NCBI GenBank assembly: GCA_003135055.1
Contig: PLDF01000457.1
Coordinates: 3,795-67,794 of the forward strand
Source of the DNA: Bryobacterales bacterium
GTDB lineage: Bacteria > Acidobacteriota > Terriglobia > Bryobacterales > Bryobacteraceae
Reading direction: 5' to 3'
DNA: 64,000 nt
The position numbers and the translations under genes were made by a program. Shown here in pieces: positions 47,001 to 55,842 of this stretch (the stretch's first letter is position 1; each line of letters starts with the position of its first letter). A model generated the notes under the pieces. It was not told where the DNA came from and made no database searches. It saw only the letters and a program-made list of their open reading frames with translations.

Positions 47001-49451
47001 GTCGCCAGTGTCCGGATACGCGTGCGTGAGCTTTGCGGCGAGTTGGGCGACTTGCTCCTCGAAACGCGCGTGGTAGCGCTGAGAATACGCAGCATACTTC
47101 GTCCGTGGCACGGTCCTTCCGACTTCCGTCTCAAACTTGTTAGTGCTCACGATCTCCGTCGCCGAGAACAAGGCGCGGGCTGCGAGGTTCTGTTGCTCCG
47201 CATTCGATTTCACCGCGGGCTCCACGACGCCATTCATGCCGATCGAGTGAATCTCATACCGCGGCTTCATGACTTCCTGCTCCAGATAGAAGAAAACCTT
47301 AGCGAAGCCGGGCTGCTTTTCAGCCAACGCAAACACCGCCTCATCCACCACCTGCAAGCCCAACGCCGCCTGCACGCCTTCGCCGCGCGAGTTAGTCACG
47401 CGGAAACTGACACGCGCATCGTCGCCGGGCTTGTAGACCGGAGCGTCTACCGCAGTCTCGATCTTCAGCTCATCCGCAGGCTGCACGAAGACCAGGCGGT
47501 GATCGCCCACCGGGCGCGCGTCGCGGCCAAACAGGTAGGCGTTGCAGTCGAGAGTGCCGGCCATCTGCGGCGTGGCCGTGAGAGAGATCTCCGCTTGGCC
47601 GTTCACGATATCCAGGCCGCGGGTCAGGACGGTTTGCCCGTCCTTGACGATATCCACGTAGGCGGCGCCGCGCTCTTTGGTGGAGAAGACTCGCAACTGA
47701 ATGCGATCTCCGGCGCGATACACGGCGCGCTCCGTGCGCAGAAGAATCTGGTCCGCGCCGGTCCGGGATTGCAGCGGCACGGTACTTAGTGCGTGGTTCC
47801 CTTCTTTGTCGGTTGCGTCTATATGCAATACATCCCGCAATACATCGGCTCCATCATCGGCATTGAAGCGAATCACGGCGACTCCGCCCTCATCGGTTGT
47901 GACTGTCTGGTCGGTCTTTCCCGCCACATGTACCGCGACATCGGCCCTGGCAGGCGTCCCGTCGGGATAAGAGGTAAGAATGAAGACCTGGTTTTCGAGA
48001 TTGGGAATCAGCGTACCTCCTTCCGGCACGGCAGTGACAATCAGAGCCGATTCGCAGACGGTGATTGGCTCGCCGTGGGCCTCGGAATGGCCGGCCGAAT
48101 CCTTCACCGTGGCCTCGATCAGCACGCGGGCCACCCCCTGACTCAGCGGGCGCCCCGCGAAGTAAGTGGGCAGCGGCAAGTCGAAGCGATAGGCCCCATC
48201 CGCATCCGTCTTGCCATGAACGGACCCTGCGTCGAACTGTGCGACGTCCATGCCGGACGCTTTGATTGCGATCTCCGCTGCGTCTACCGGCTTGCCAAAA
48301 AAGTAGTTGGCGCGGACGGTGCCGGTCACGTGGTCGCCCGGCCGGTAACCGCGCTTCGCCTTGCTATCCTTCTCGCCGAATTCCACTGCCACCTTGAACT
48401 TGGGCAGCACATACCGTTCCACGTTCAGGGCGATCTCCGCCTTGCTCGCGTGGCCGGCTTCGGCGGTATCCATCAGCGCGCGGAGATGGTATGTACCGAG
48501 ATTGACCTCATCGGCCAAGGCGAACTCCGCCGAAGCGATTCCGAACTGGTCGGTCTGCGTCGCCTTCTTGAAGACCTTGTTGCCGCGGGAGTCGTCCACT
48601 TCAAAGGTGAGCTTGCGGCCGGCGGTGGCTTCATGATTGGCCCGTTCCAATGCCAAGGAGCGCACGTGGATGGTCTGGCCCGGCTGGTAAATCGGCTTTT
48701 CAGTAGTGAGAAGAATGGAGGCTTTGTCTTCGAGGCGCACCGGTTGGGTGAATTCGGCGGACCCGATGGGAGTATCCACCACGTAATGCAATTGGAAAGC
48801 GCCCACGCCGCCAGCGGGAAACCGGAATTGCGCCTCGGTGGTTCCCCGGCGATTCAAGCGTCCATCGAATAGAGCCACCGGCTTCTGGCCTGGACTTACT
48901 AAGTCGATTCGCAGTGAGCTGGAGCCGGTAATCGGGTCATTTGTCGAATCCGTGACGACAACTCGCACTGCCGCCGGTCCGCCGCTCAGGTAGGATTGTT
49001 GACCCAGAATGTGGATCACCGGGGTGCGCAGGATCTGCGAGATAGACTCCGTACCCTGGAGCGCCGCGGTCTTTTGGCCGCTGTATGCAAAGCGATAGCG
49101 CAGGCGATGCCACGCAAGATCCTCGACGGCTATCGCTTTCGTAAGTTTGAGATCTTCCTGCCACCAGCCTTTACCGTCGCTAACGGTGACGCTTTGTTCC
49201 ACACGTCCCAGGACCCCATCTTCGGGGTCCAGGACTTCCACCGTAAGCGCGCCCGCGCCCGCGTGAGGCGCGTGGTAAGGAATGGTGGTGCGCAAGACGC
49301 CGAGCGAGTAAGTGGCGACGGTAGAATCGCCGGTTGGAGATTGCGTTGTCTGGAAGGATTCTACTAACCCCGCGGAGGCGACGATCAGTAAAGCTGTGGG
49401 GAAGAGGAATTGGAATCTCGACGGCTTAATGGATCCGTTGTGGATCTGCAT
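44094..49451 (-). CDS. Alpha-2-macroglobulin-family protein with thioester motif and internal carboxypeptidase-regulatory-like domain
   Basis: MPGGCFEQTSSSTYPNVLALDYM thioester; EKPIYQPGQTIHVRSLAL; SVKDQTGAAIVDASVKVRSVSTGKTRTARPDASGEFDLAGLAAGDYEVEVSSPGF. Confidence 0.95.
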   Translation of the reverse strand: MQIHNGSIKPSRFQFLFPTALLIVASAGLVESFQTTQSPTGDSTVATYSLGVLRTTIPYHAPHAGAGALTVEVLDPEDGVLGRVEQSVTVSDGKGWWQEDLKLTKAIAVEDLAWHRLRYRFAYSGQKTAALQGTESISQILRTPVIHILGQQSYLSGGPAAVRVVVTDSTNDPITGSSSLRIDLVSPGQKPVALFDGRLNRRGTTEAQFRFPAGGVGAFQLHYVVDTPIGSAEFTQPVRLEDKASILLTTEKPIYQPGQTIHVRSLALERANHEATAGRKLTFEVDDSRGNKVFKKATQTDQFGIASAEFALADEVNLGTYHLRALMDTAEAGHASKAEIALNVERYVLPKFKVAVEFGEKDSKAKRGYRPGDHVTGTVRANYFFGKPVDAAEIAIKASGMDVAQFDAGSVHGKTDADGAYRFDLPLPTYFAGRPLSQGVARVLIEATVKDSAGHSEAHGEPITVCESALIVTAVPEGGTLIPNLENQVFILTSYPDGTPARADVAVHVAGKTDQTVTTDEGGVAVIRFNADDGADVLRDVLHIDATDKEGNHALSTVPLQSRTGADQILLRTERAVYRAGDRIQLRVFSTKERGAAYVDIVKDGQTVLTRGLDIVNGQAEISLTATPQMAGTLDCNAYLFGRDARPVGDHRLVFVQPADELKIETAVDAPVYKPGDDARVSFRVTNSRGEGVQAALGLQVVDEAVFALAEKQPGFAKVFFYLEQEVMKPRYEIHSIGMNGVVEPAVKSNAEQQNLAARALFSATEIVSTNKFETEVGRTVPRTKYAAYSQRYHARFEEQVAQLAAKLTHAYPDTGDGIDLTQVAAPAVHDAWDTNLHVEHASWNPQQMYLVRSAGPDKRFDTADDMVGYLEVSIRKIAGPSGTALEGGVIGIKIEHDRGPFNGFAEIAGSVKDQTGAAIVDASVKVRSVSTGKTRTARPDASGEFDLAGLAAGDYEVEVSSPGFREESRELTLKVRNRAVLSASLSMLPAREFKVGRILPKETPQPVGFDAAMPHMVFVTAASVAVGTGGGFGSGRGGGVAGGMIGGILGGAPGAAAPHVRSYFPEALYINPEIITDHDGRASISIPLADSITTWRMAMLASTTRGALGSGTSSIKVFQDFFVDLDMPVTVTQGDRVSIPVAAYNYSGAAGNVSLQLQSGDWYSLIDDVPEKTIAVEGGRVGASQFTLEAQRIGKFKLTLSARLGAPSGSGANRADIVVREIEVVPNGREQTTVFNGRLEAAVLNGRAPGLSNGRDPAVHHELSFPAAAIPGAGTVLVRLYPGPLSQVIEGMDSILRMPGGCFEQTSSSTYPNVLALDYMKRTNKLTSDVHAKAEGYIANGYQRLLTFEVPGGGFSWFGQAPANKILTSYGLMEFSDMSKVYDVDPRLIQRTQQWLASQQQPDGSWKPDASFINEGATNRYNSNVLRITAYIAWSLQNTGYDGQAVEKAKQFVQQNMSEKMDSYTLAVLANFAADGKDREFINQAARLLLDARTEKDEQVWWNAEETSVYATGASASIETTGLAVQALLKWGEDSATARKAIAYITSKKDASGAWGSTQATILALRALLLASEKGGADARGSVEISLNGKPVETLTLTPDNNDLLHQFVFKNVDSSGANKVDIRFDGKGGLAYQVAGRYFLPWTQKPASEALSIDVAYDRMHLSQDDIATATAAIRNNLTKSANMVMVDLGIPPGFDLLSEDLQEFVEKSASQKSGRLEKFSLTATQAILYFDSIAAGGEVTLHFRLRAKYPIRVQTFASRVYEYYDPEVSSVARPVQLEVRKR

Positions 49452-49659
49452 ACTGCGTCTCCGTGAATCTCTTGCTACAGTGGCGCTTAAAGCGCCACTT
49501 ACTGTGGCCCGGGAACTGCGTCAAAAGAGCAACTTACGCAGGCTGATGCATGCGCTGCCTACAGCCCAATGCATTTCTATGTCCTGTCTGGTTGCTCAGG
49601 CGATGGTTAGCGCTATTTGGTTACTTAAGTTCGTGCCCTCAAAAGCTGTCAATCGGTTG

Positions 49660-49685
49660 GCAGGCGAAAGCGCCTGCCCCACAAG
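49660..49685. repeat. Short palindromic intergenic repeat
   Basis: ggcaggcg-aaag-cgcctgcc followed by ccacaag. Confidence 0.6.
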
Positions 49686-49705
49686 AATGCAAACTATGCG
49701 CGCCA

Positions 49706-49748
49706 ACGTGGGACAGACGCTTTCGTCTGTCAACGCGGCGATCTCAGC
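49706..49748. repeat. Second copy of the gacagacgctttcgtctgtc repeat
   Basis: acgtgggacagacgctttcgtctgtcaacgcggcgatctcagc. Confidence 0.8.
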
Positions 49749-49820
49749 AATTCCTTCACAGCTTCTGACCGTGAGGGAGCGATTGCCGCTGCTAGAGAGT
49801 TGGACTACCGGGGCGAGCTA

Positions 49821-50849
49821 TTAGTTCCCGCTGCGCTTTAACTGTCCGCACGCCGCGTAGATATCGAGGCCGCGAGGCTTGCGCACAAAGCAGGGGAACG
49901 ATCGGCGTATAATTTGCTGAAAACTATCCACGCGCGCCGGGTCCGGGGTTTCGAACGGAATCTCCGGACCGGGATTGAGAGCGATCAGGTTCACTTTGCA
50001 GTTCAAGTTAGCTAGCAGCTTCACCACGCGGCGCGCGTCGGCGTCGGTATCGTTGACGCCCTTGAGCAGCACGTACTCAAACGTCAGCTTTTCCCACGGG
50101 CGCAGCGGATAAGCTTTGCAGGCGTCGATCAAATCCTTCAAATGATACTTGCGCGTGATGGGCATCAATTGCTCGCGCGTCTCTTCGGTGGATGCGTTGA
50201 GTGAAATTGCCAGCTTGGGGCGGACCGGCTCGCGGCCCAACTCCGCGATGCGGGGAATGATGCCCGAAGTGGAGACCGTGATGCGCCGCGGCGAGAGCGC
50301 GAAACCATGCGGGTCAAGCAGGATGCGCGTGGCCTTGACCACGTTCGCCAGATTCAGCAGCGGCTCGCCCTGGCCCATCATCACGATGTTGAGCCGCCCG
50401 CCATCGTGCCGCAGGCGGTTCTCGCGTGCTATCAGCAACACTTGCCCTACGATTTCGCCGGCGGTGAGGCTGCGCTCAAGACCGAGCAGCGCCGTCATGC
50501 AGAACTTGCAATCCACCGGACACCCCACCTGGCTTGAAATGCAGATGGTGTCGCGCTCGCCTTCGGGCATGAGCACGGTTTCCACCGTGAGGCCGTCGTC
50601 AAGCTTCAAGAGGTAGCGGCGGGTTCCGTCGGCCGATTGGTAAAGCCGCGAAACGGCCGGCAAACCCACTTCATGGCGCAACGCAAGATCCTGGCGCAGT
50701 CCGGCCGGCAGCGTGGAAATTTGTATTAAATCCGACGCCTGGCCACGGTAGACGCCTTCGTAGAGTTGCCGAGCCCGGTATGCTGGCTGGTCTGAGCCAA
50801 GGGCCTCGCGCAGATCCGCCAGGTCCATGCCGACGATGGGTTGAGGCAT
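49821..50849 (-). CDS. rlmN: Dual-specificity 23S rRNA/tRNA adenosine-C2 methyltransferase RlmN
   Basis: [52 protein letters not shown]. Confidence 0.96.
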   Translation of the reverse strand: MPQPIVGMDLADLREALGSDQPAYRARQLYEGVYRGQASDLIQISTLPAGLRQDLALRHEVGLPAVSRLYQSADGTRRYLLKLDDGLTVETVLMPEGERDTICISSQVGCPVDCKFCMTALLGLERSLTAGEIVGQVLLIARENRLRHDGGRLNIVMMGQGEPLLNLANVVKATRILLDPHGFALSPRRITVSTSGIIPRIAELGREPVRPKLAISLNASTEETREQLMPITRKYHLKDLIDACKAYPLRPWEKLTFEYVLLKGVNDTDADARRVVKLLANLNCKVNLIALNPGPEIPFETPDPARVDSFQQIIRRSFPCFVRKPRGLDIYAACGQLKRSGN

Positions 50850-50931
50850 TAATTTTAGTGTACCTGTATTGGCGCGGCCCGCCGCGAGGTGCTACAAATG
50901 AATGAGACACTCTTCGCCTTTTTTCGAAATG

Positions 50932-52215
50932 ACATCACCTATCAGTCCCGCGAGGGACATCGAGATGACAACGCTGGCCAATGGGCTGCGCGTGATCACC
51001 GAGGCAATGCCTCACGTCCGGTCGGTCTCCGTGGGCATCTGGATCGGCAGCGGGTCGCGCCGGGAATCCGCGGAACAGAACGGCCTGTCGCACTTCATCG
51101 AGCACATGCTATTCAAGGGTACCGGCAAGCGTTCGGCCGAGGATATTGCGCGGTCGGTGGATTCCATCGGCGGCAATCTGGATGCGTTCACCGCCAAAGA
51201 GCTGGTGTGCTACAACACCAAAGTGCTGGACGAGCATCTATCGCTGGCGTTCGACGTCCTGGCGGATTTGGTGCTCCATCCGATGTTCCGCGAGGAGGAT
51301 ATCGAGAAGGAAAAGGGCGTCATCCTCGAAGAGCTCAAGATGGAAGCGGACAGCCCGGATTATCTGGTCCACGAGATTTTCTCGTCGAATTTCTGGAAGG
51401 ACCACCCGCTGGGCAAGCCTATTTTGGGGACGCGCGAGACCGTGAAGAAGTACGACCGCGCGATGGTGCAGAGCTTTTACTCCTCCATTTACGCGCCGGT
51501 GAACATGCTGATCACGGCGGCCGGTAATCTTGCGCACGACCGCATGGTGGCCCTGGTGCGCCAGCATTTCGAAGAGGTAGCGCCGGGCGAGCCGCTAGGC
51601 GCCGACCCGGTCCCTGGCACGCATGCGCGCATCGCGCTGCGAAATAAGAAGGCGCTGGAACAGGTGCACATGTGCCTGGGCGTGCCGTCCTATCCGCTGC
51701 CGCACGAAGAGCGGTTCGCCTGCTACGTGATGAATACGCTGCTCGGCGGCGGAATGAGCTCGCGCTTATTCCAGAACATTCGCGAGCGGCAGGGGCTGGC
51801 ATACGCCGTGTTCTCGGAGTTGAACCCGTACCGCGATACGGGGTGCCTTTCCATCTATGCGGGCACGTCGATTGAATCGGCGCCCAAGGTGGTGCAGTCG
51901 ATTCTGAAAGAGTTCCGCCAGCTCAAGGAGCAGGCCGTCAACGACGAAGAATTGCGGCGCGCCAAGGACCATCTGAAAGGCTCGCTGATGCTCAGCCTGG
52001 AATCGACGGGCAGCCGCATGTCGAACCTGGCGCGGCAAGAGATGTACTTCAGCCGCTTCTTCACCCTGGACGAGTTAGTGGAAAGCATCGAACTGGTAAC
52101 AGCCGCCGATGTGCAGCGGATCGCGCAGACGTTTTTCGATCCGAAGCAGATTGCGCTCACGGTCCTGGGAAATCTTGAAAACTTCAAGATCGGACGCGAA
52201 GATCTGGCCTGTTGA
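50932..52215 (+). CDS. M16-family zinc peptidase
   Basis: SVGIWIGSGSRRESAEQNGLSHFIEHMLFKGTGKRSA (HxxEH). Confidence 0.95.
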   Translation, partial: TSPISPARDIEMTTLANGLRVITEAMPHVRSVSVGIWIGSGSRRESAEQNGLSHFIEHMLFKGTGKRSAEDIARSVDSIGGNLDAFTAKELVCYNTKVLDEHLSLAFDVLADLVLHPMFREEDIEKEKGVILEELKMEADSPDYLVHEIFSSNFWKDHPLGKPILGTRETVKKYDRAMVQSFYSSIYAPVNMLITAAGNLAHDRMVALVRQHFEEVAPGEPLGADPVPGTHARIALRNKKALEQVHMCLGVPSYPLPHEERFACYVMNTLLGGGMSSRLFQNIRERQGLAYAVFSELNPYRDTGCLSIYAGTSIESAPKVVQSILKEFRQLKEQAVNDEELRRAKDHLKGSLMLSLESTGSRMSNLARQEMYFSRFFTLDELVESIELVTAADVQRIAQTFFDPKQIALTVLGNLENFKIGREDLAC

Positions 52216-52255
52216 GCCGTTATAACCGTTATAATCGGCTGCTATCGTAGATCGC

Positions 52256-52609
52256 TCACGGCCGCTGCTGCAACTGACGCTGGATATCGGCGACTTTAGT
52301 GTAGAGATCGTCGATGGCGCGTTGCTGCGCGGCTTGCGTGGCGGCGAAGTGGCTGTCGAAGCGTTCCCCTTCGGTGAGGGACTTGCTCATCCCCGCGGTC
52401 TGGAGCATGATGGCATGGAGGTGGGTCTCGAGGCGTTCGGTGCGGCGGTCGACGGTATCGAAGCGCTTGTCCACCTGTTCGAAGCGACGCTGCATTTCCT
52501 CGCGCAGATCCGACAGGTTGCCGATGAGGGCCGCGGCGAAGCCCTCCAATGCGGCTTTCAGTTCGGCCTTCAGTTCGGCTTTGGTAACTGGCTGCTGATC
52601 AGGCGTCAT
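52256..52609 (-). CDS. Small coiled-coil protein
   Basis: MTPDQQPVTKAELKAELKAALEGF...DLREEMQRRFEQVDKRFDTVDRRTERLETHLHAIML. Confidence 0.65.
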   Translation of the reverse strand: MTPDQQPVTKAELKAELKAALEGFAAALIGNLSDLREEMQRRFEQVDKRFDTVDRRTERLETHLHAIMLQTAGMSKSLTEGERFDSHFAATQAAQQRAIDDLYTKVADIQRQLQQRP

Positions 52610-52716
52610 GGAATGGCGGCTCCTTTTCGATAATACCTCGCTTGCCTTCCTCGCGAACGGCAGAATGTTGGCGCTCCGCTCTGGGCGCAGCCTGCATGGC
52701 AAGTTATAATTTCCTC

Positions 52717-53181
52717 ATGCAGGCAACATACGACGATGCAAATCTGATCTTGAAACTCTACGAATTACGCCGCGAAGAGACGCTTCGCAAGGCGCGTGCC
52801 TGGTTCGGGGCCAATTTCAACGCGGCCAGCGCCGAAGAGGTTATGCAGAAATATCCTCCGGGCAGCCCGGAAAACACCAACATCCGAATGGTAGTCAGTT
52901 ATTGGGACATGGTGGCTTCGTTTGTCACCGCGGGCGTTCTCAACCAGGAGTTGTTCTTCCAATCGGGCGGCGAATTGCTCTTTGTCTGGGAGAAGCTGCG
53001 GGGAATCGTTGACACATTCCGGCAGATGACGAAGAACCCGCAGCAATGGGCCAATCTGGAAACGGTGGGCAACGCATATATCAAATTCGTTGAATCGCGC
53101 GGACCGGAGGCCTTTGCCGCCTTCCAGGCGATGATGAAGGCGGTCCCAGCATCCGAATCCGCGGCCGCCGCCAAACCGTAA
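52717..53181 (+). CDS. Conserved hypothetical protein
   Basis: MQATYDDANLILKLYELRREETLRKARAWFGANF; good coding context before the DHS-like gene. Confidence 0.75.
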   Translation: MQATYDDANLILKLYELRREETLRKARAWFGANFNAASAEEVMQKYPPGSPENTNIRMVVSYWDMVASFVTAGVLNQELFFQSGGELLFVWEKLRGIVDTFRQMTKNPQQWANLETVGNAYIKFVESRGPEAFAAFQAMMKAVPASESAAAAKP

Positions 53182-53190
53182 TCCGGCTTC

Positions 53191-54450
53191 ATGTCTTCGG
53201 ATCCCTCTCACGAATCGCACTCCGCCCGCCGGTACGTTCGCGTCCGGCGGGTGGATGAATGCTCGACTCTCGACGAGCTTTTCACCCATTGCCTGCCGGC
53301 GTTCGGCGGCGCATACCTACGGCGCATTTACCAGATTCTGGATCGCGCCATCGGCATGGGCTGCCCGCTGACACTCGCCATTTCGGGACCGGTTACGGTT
53401 TCCGGCCAGCACCAGACGTGGCTGCTGCCGCTGCTTGAGACGGGCTGGGTGGCCTATCTGAGCACCACCGACGCGGTTTGCTATCACGATGGGCACCGGA
53501 GCCTGGACGCCTACAAATCGGGGCCGATTCACGAGGTACCGATTTTTGGCGACGACGGCGCTCTGCGCGACGAAGGCACCATTCGCGTCACCGACATGGC
53601 TTTCGACGAAGGCGTACTGCTGGATCAGGACCGGTTCCTCACCGCCGTGCTGGCGCGTCCCGAATTTCAGCGCAAGATGACCGGGACCGAGCTGCGCTAT
53701 CTGCTGGGCAAATACTACGACGCGCAGGAAACGCACAATGGCGTGCAGCAGGGGTTGCTTTCCACCTGCCGGCGCTATGCGATTCCGGTCTTCGTGGGCG
53801 CGCCGGGCGATGGCAGCGTGTTTTTGAATTCCATGAAGTTGTGGGCCATGCGTCATGCCGGAATCATTCCGGAGTACGGCTTCGAGCTGGACCTGCACGC
53901 CGAAGTCTACGAGGCCTGCGCGTATCATCGCTGGGGATTGTTCGATAACCCCGTGCAGGCGCTGGGCACGTTGATTCTGGGCGGCGGTGTTCCCAAGAAT
54001 TACAACCTGCAGCCGGAGCCGGCGTTGGGGCAAGTGCTGGGATTGCCGAACGTGCGCGGCTACCTCTTCGACGTGCAGATAGTGACGGCGCCGGTGACCG
54101 ATGGATCGCTCTCTTCGTGCCCGCCGGCCGAAGCGGTGACTTGGGGCAAGGTGGATAAAGATACTTACTTGCAGACTACTGAGAGTATGCAGTCCGATTA
54201 CTCCATCGTGATGCCCTTTCTGATCAAGGCACTGCTGGAAAACCGCGCGCGATATGAGGCGATGGTGAATGCGGAAGGCGAAGAAGCGGTATTCGCCAGA
54301 GAGCCGAAGGCGCGCGGATATTTGCGGGACCGCGCGGGTTATAGGCTATATGATATGCGCGGGGAGTTATGCGAGCGGCTGACTGCGGACGTGCGGAATA
54401 ATCGAGAGTGGCTGCTGGAGAGTCTGGCGTATCCGCTGGCGGGTGAGTAG
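53191..54450 (+). CDS. Deoxyhypusine synthase family protein (bacterial, possibly polyamine-modifying)
   Basis: VFVGAPGDGSVFLNSMKLW, GGGVPKNYNLQPEPALGQVLG, TAPVTDGSLSSCPPAEAVTWGKVD with Lys at the DHS catalytic position. Confidence 0.88.
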   Translation: MSSDPSHESHSARRYVRVRRVDECSTLDELFTHCLPAFGGAYLRRIYQILDRAIGMGCPLTLAISGPVTVSGQHQTWLLPLLETGWVAYLSTTDAVCYHDGHRSLDAYKSGPIHEVPIFGDDGALRDEGTIRVTDMAFDEGVLLDQDRFLTAVLARPEFQRKMTGTELRYLLGKYYDAQETHNGVQQGLLSTCRRYAIPVFVGAPGDGSVFLNSMKLWAMRHAGIIPEYGFELDLHAEVYEACAYHRWGLFDNPVQALGTLILGGGVPKNYNLQPEPALGQVLGLPNVRGYLFDVQIVTAPVTDGSLSSCPPAEAVTWGKVDKDTYLQTTESMQSDYSIVMPFLIKALLENRARYEAMVNAEGEEAVFAREPKARGYLRDRAGYRLYDMRGELCERLTADVRNNREWLLESLAYPLAGE

Positions 54451-54546
54451 GGCAAGGCGCCAACCGGAAGATCAAGACCTTGTGGATGCGCCTCTGTTAT
54501 TCCGCCAGGGTCAAGCGCTATTTCGCTGCCATGCTATATTTGCCTC

Positions 54547-55143
54547 GTGAGGCTGGCAGCCTGTCTTCTGACTCTCGGCATTTGCTTCCCAGCCGGCGCT
54601 CAAGACGAGCCGGCTGTCAAATTCGGCACTACGGTCGTAATTAATTCCGGCTTCCGCGGCCTTGTGTATCACATCCGCCGCGGCTCCCAGCGGCTGCCCG
54701 ATTTCCGTAAGCTGAAGCCGGCCGGCGCCATCTACGCTCCGGCGCTGAACGTTCCGCCGCAGAGTTTTCGCGCCGGATTCCCCGGCGTCACCAAACGGTT
54801 CGAATGGTTTGCGATCGACTACACCGCGCGATTCTGGATCGAAAAGCCGGGTGCGTACCGTTTCGCGCTGGTCTCCGACGATGGCTCGCGGCTTTACATC
54901 GACGACCGCGAAATCATCGACAACGACGGCATCCATTCCGCCCAACGCCGGGCCGGCAGCGTGGAGCTAAGCGGCGGAATCCACCAAATCCGCGTGTCCT
55001 ATTTCCAAGGACCGCGCGACGAGGTCGCTCTGATCCTGCAAGTCGCCGGCCCCGGGGATCGCTTCCGGGTTTTTAGCACGGACGAGTTCAAGCCTCCCGC
55101 GAACCCCGACGCTTGGACGTTTCCGCCGCAGGTCAAGAAGTGA
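54547..55143 (+). CDS. Exported PA14-like domain protein
   Basis: FAIDYTARFWIEKPGAYRFALVSDDGSRLYIDDREIIDNDGIH; signal peptide; GTG start. Confidence 0.8.
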   Translation: MRLAACLLTLGICFPAGAQDEPAVKFGTTVVINSGFRGLVYHIRRGSQRLPDFRKLKPAGAIYAPALNVPPQSFRAGFPGVTKRFEWFAIDYTARFWIEKPGAYRFALVSDDGSRLYIDDREIIDNDGIHSAQRRAGSVELSGGIHQIRVSYFQGPRDEVALILQVAGPGDRFRVFSTDEFKPPANPDAWTFPPQVKK

Positions 55144-55189
55144 AAAAGCTCGCCACTTCCGCTTCATCAGCGCGCGTTACTATAGACCC

Positions 55190-55723
55190 ATGGAACTCAC
55201 CGGCAAGAAAATCGCGATTCTGGTCGACAACATGTACCAGGAAATGGAAGTCTGGTATCCGCTGTACCGTTTTCAGGAAGCCGGAGCCACCGTGGTGACT
55301 GTCGGCGCCAAAGCCGGCGAGACTTATACCAGCAAGCTCGGATATCCGGTGAAGTCCTATCTGTCCTACGCCGACGCCAAGGCCGCCGCCTTTGACGGAG
55401 TGATCGTGCCCGGCGGATACGCGCCCGATCACATCCGCCGTCATCCCGCGGCCAACACGTTCGTGAAGGAGATGGACGCGCAGGGGAAGATAGTCGCCGC
55501 CATTTGCCACGGTCCGTGGGTCCTGTGTTCCGCCGGTGGCATGCTCAAAGGCCGCAAGGCAACCAGCTTCTTCGCCATCAAAGACGACGTGGTGAACGCC
55601 GGCGCGCACTGGGTGGACGCCGAGGTGGTGGTGGACAAGAACCTGGTCACCAGCCGCAAGCCGGAAGATCTGCCGGCGTTCTGCAGAGCGACGATTCAGG
55701 CATTGGCCGGCGGTCAAAAGTAG
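55190..55723 (+). CDS. DJ-1/PfpI-family protein
   Basis: KIAILVDNMYQEMEVWYPLYRFQEAGATV, DGVIVPGGYAPD, VAAICHGPWVLCSAGGMLKGRKATSF. Confidence 0.95.
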   Translation: MELTGKKIAILVDNMYQEMEVWYPLYRFQEAGATVVTVGAKAGETYTSKLGYPVKSYLSYADAKAAAFDGVIVPGGYAPDHIRRHPAANTFVKEMDAQGKIVAAICHGPWVLCSAGGMLKGRKATSFFAIKDDVVNAGAHWVDAEVVVDKNLVTSRKPEDLPAFCRATIQALAGGQK

Positions 55724-55793
55724 AGTTCACAAGAGCGAGGGACTGCCCCTGGCGGGAGCGTCTCTTGCGGCAAACCGTCGGGAGCACAGCCGA

Positions 55794-55842
55794 AGAGAGC
55801 CGGCTGAAAGCCGGCTGCAGCCAGGATTGGCTGCCCCACAAG
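55794..55842. repeat. Dispersed palindromic repeat (agagagccggctgaaagccggctgcagccaggattggctgccccacaag)
   Basis: Near-identical at 58471-58519, inverse at 43930. Confidence 0.9.

Noticed and set aside
45981-48872. Long plus-strand ORFs (246, 286 and 359 aa)
   Set aside because: Antisense to the alpha-2-macroglobulin gene, which has strong family motifs.
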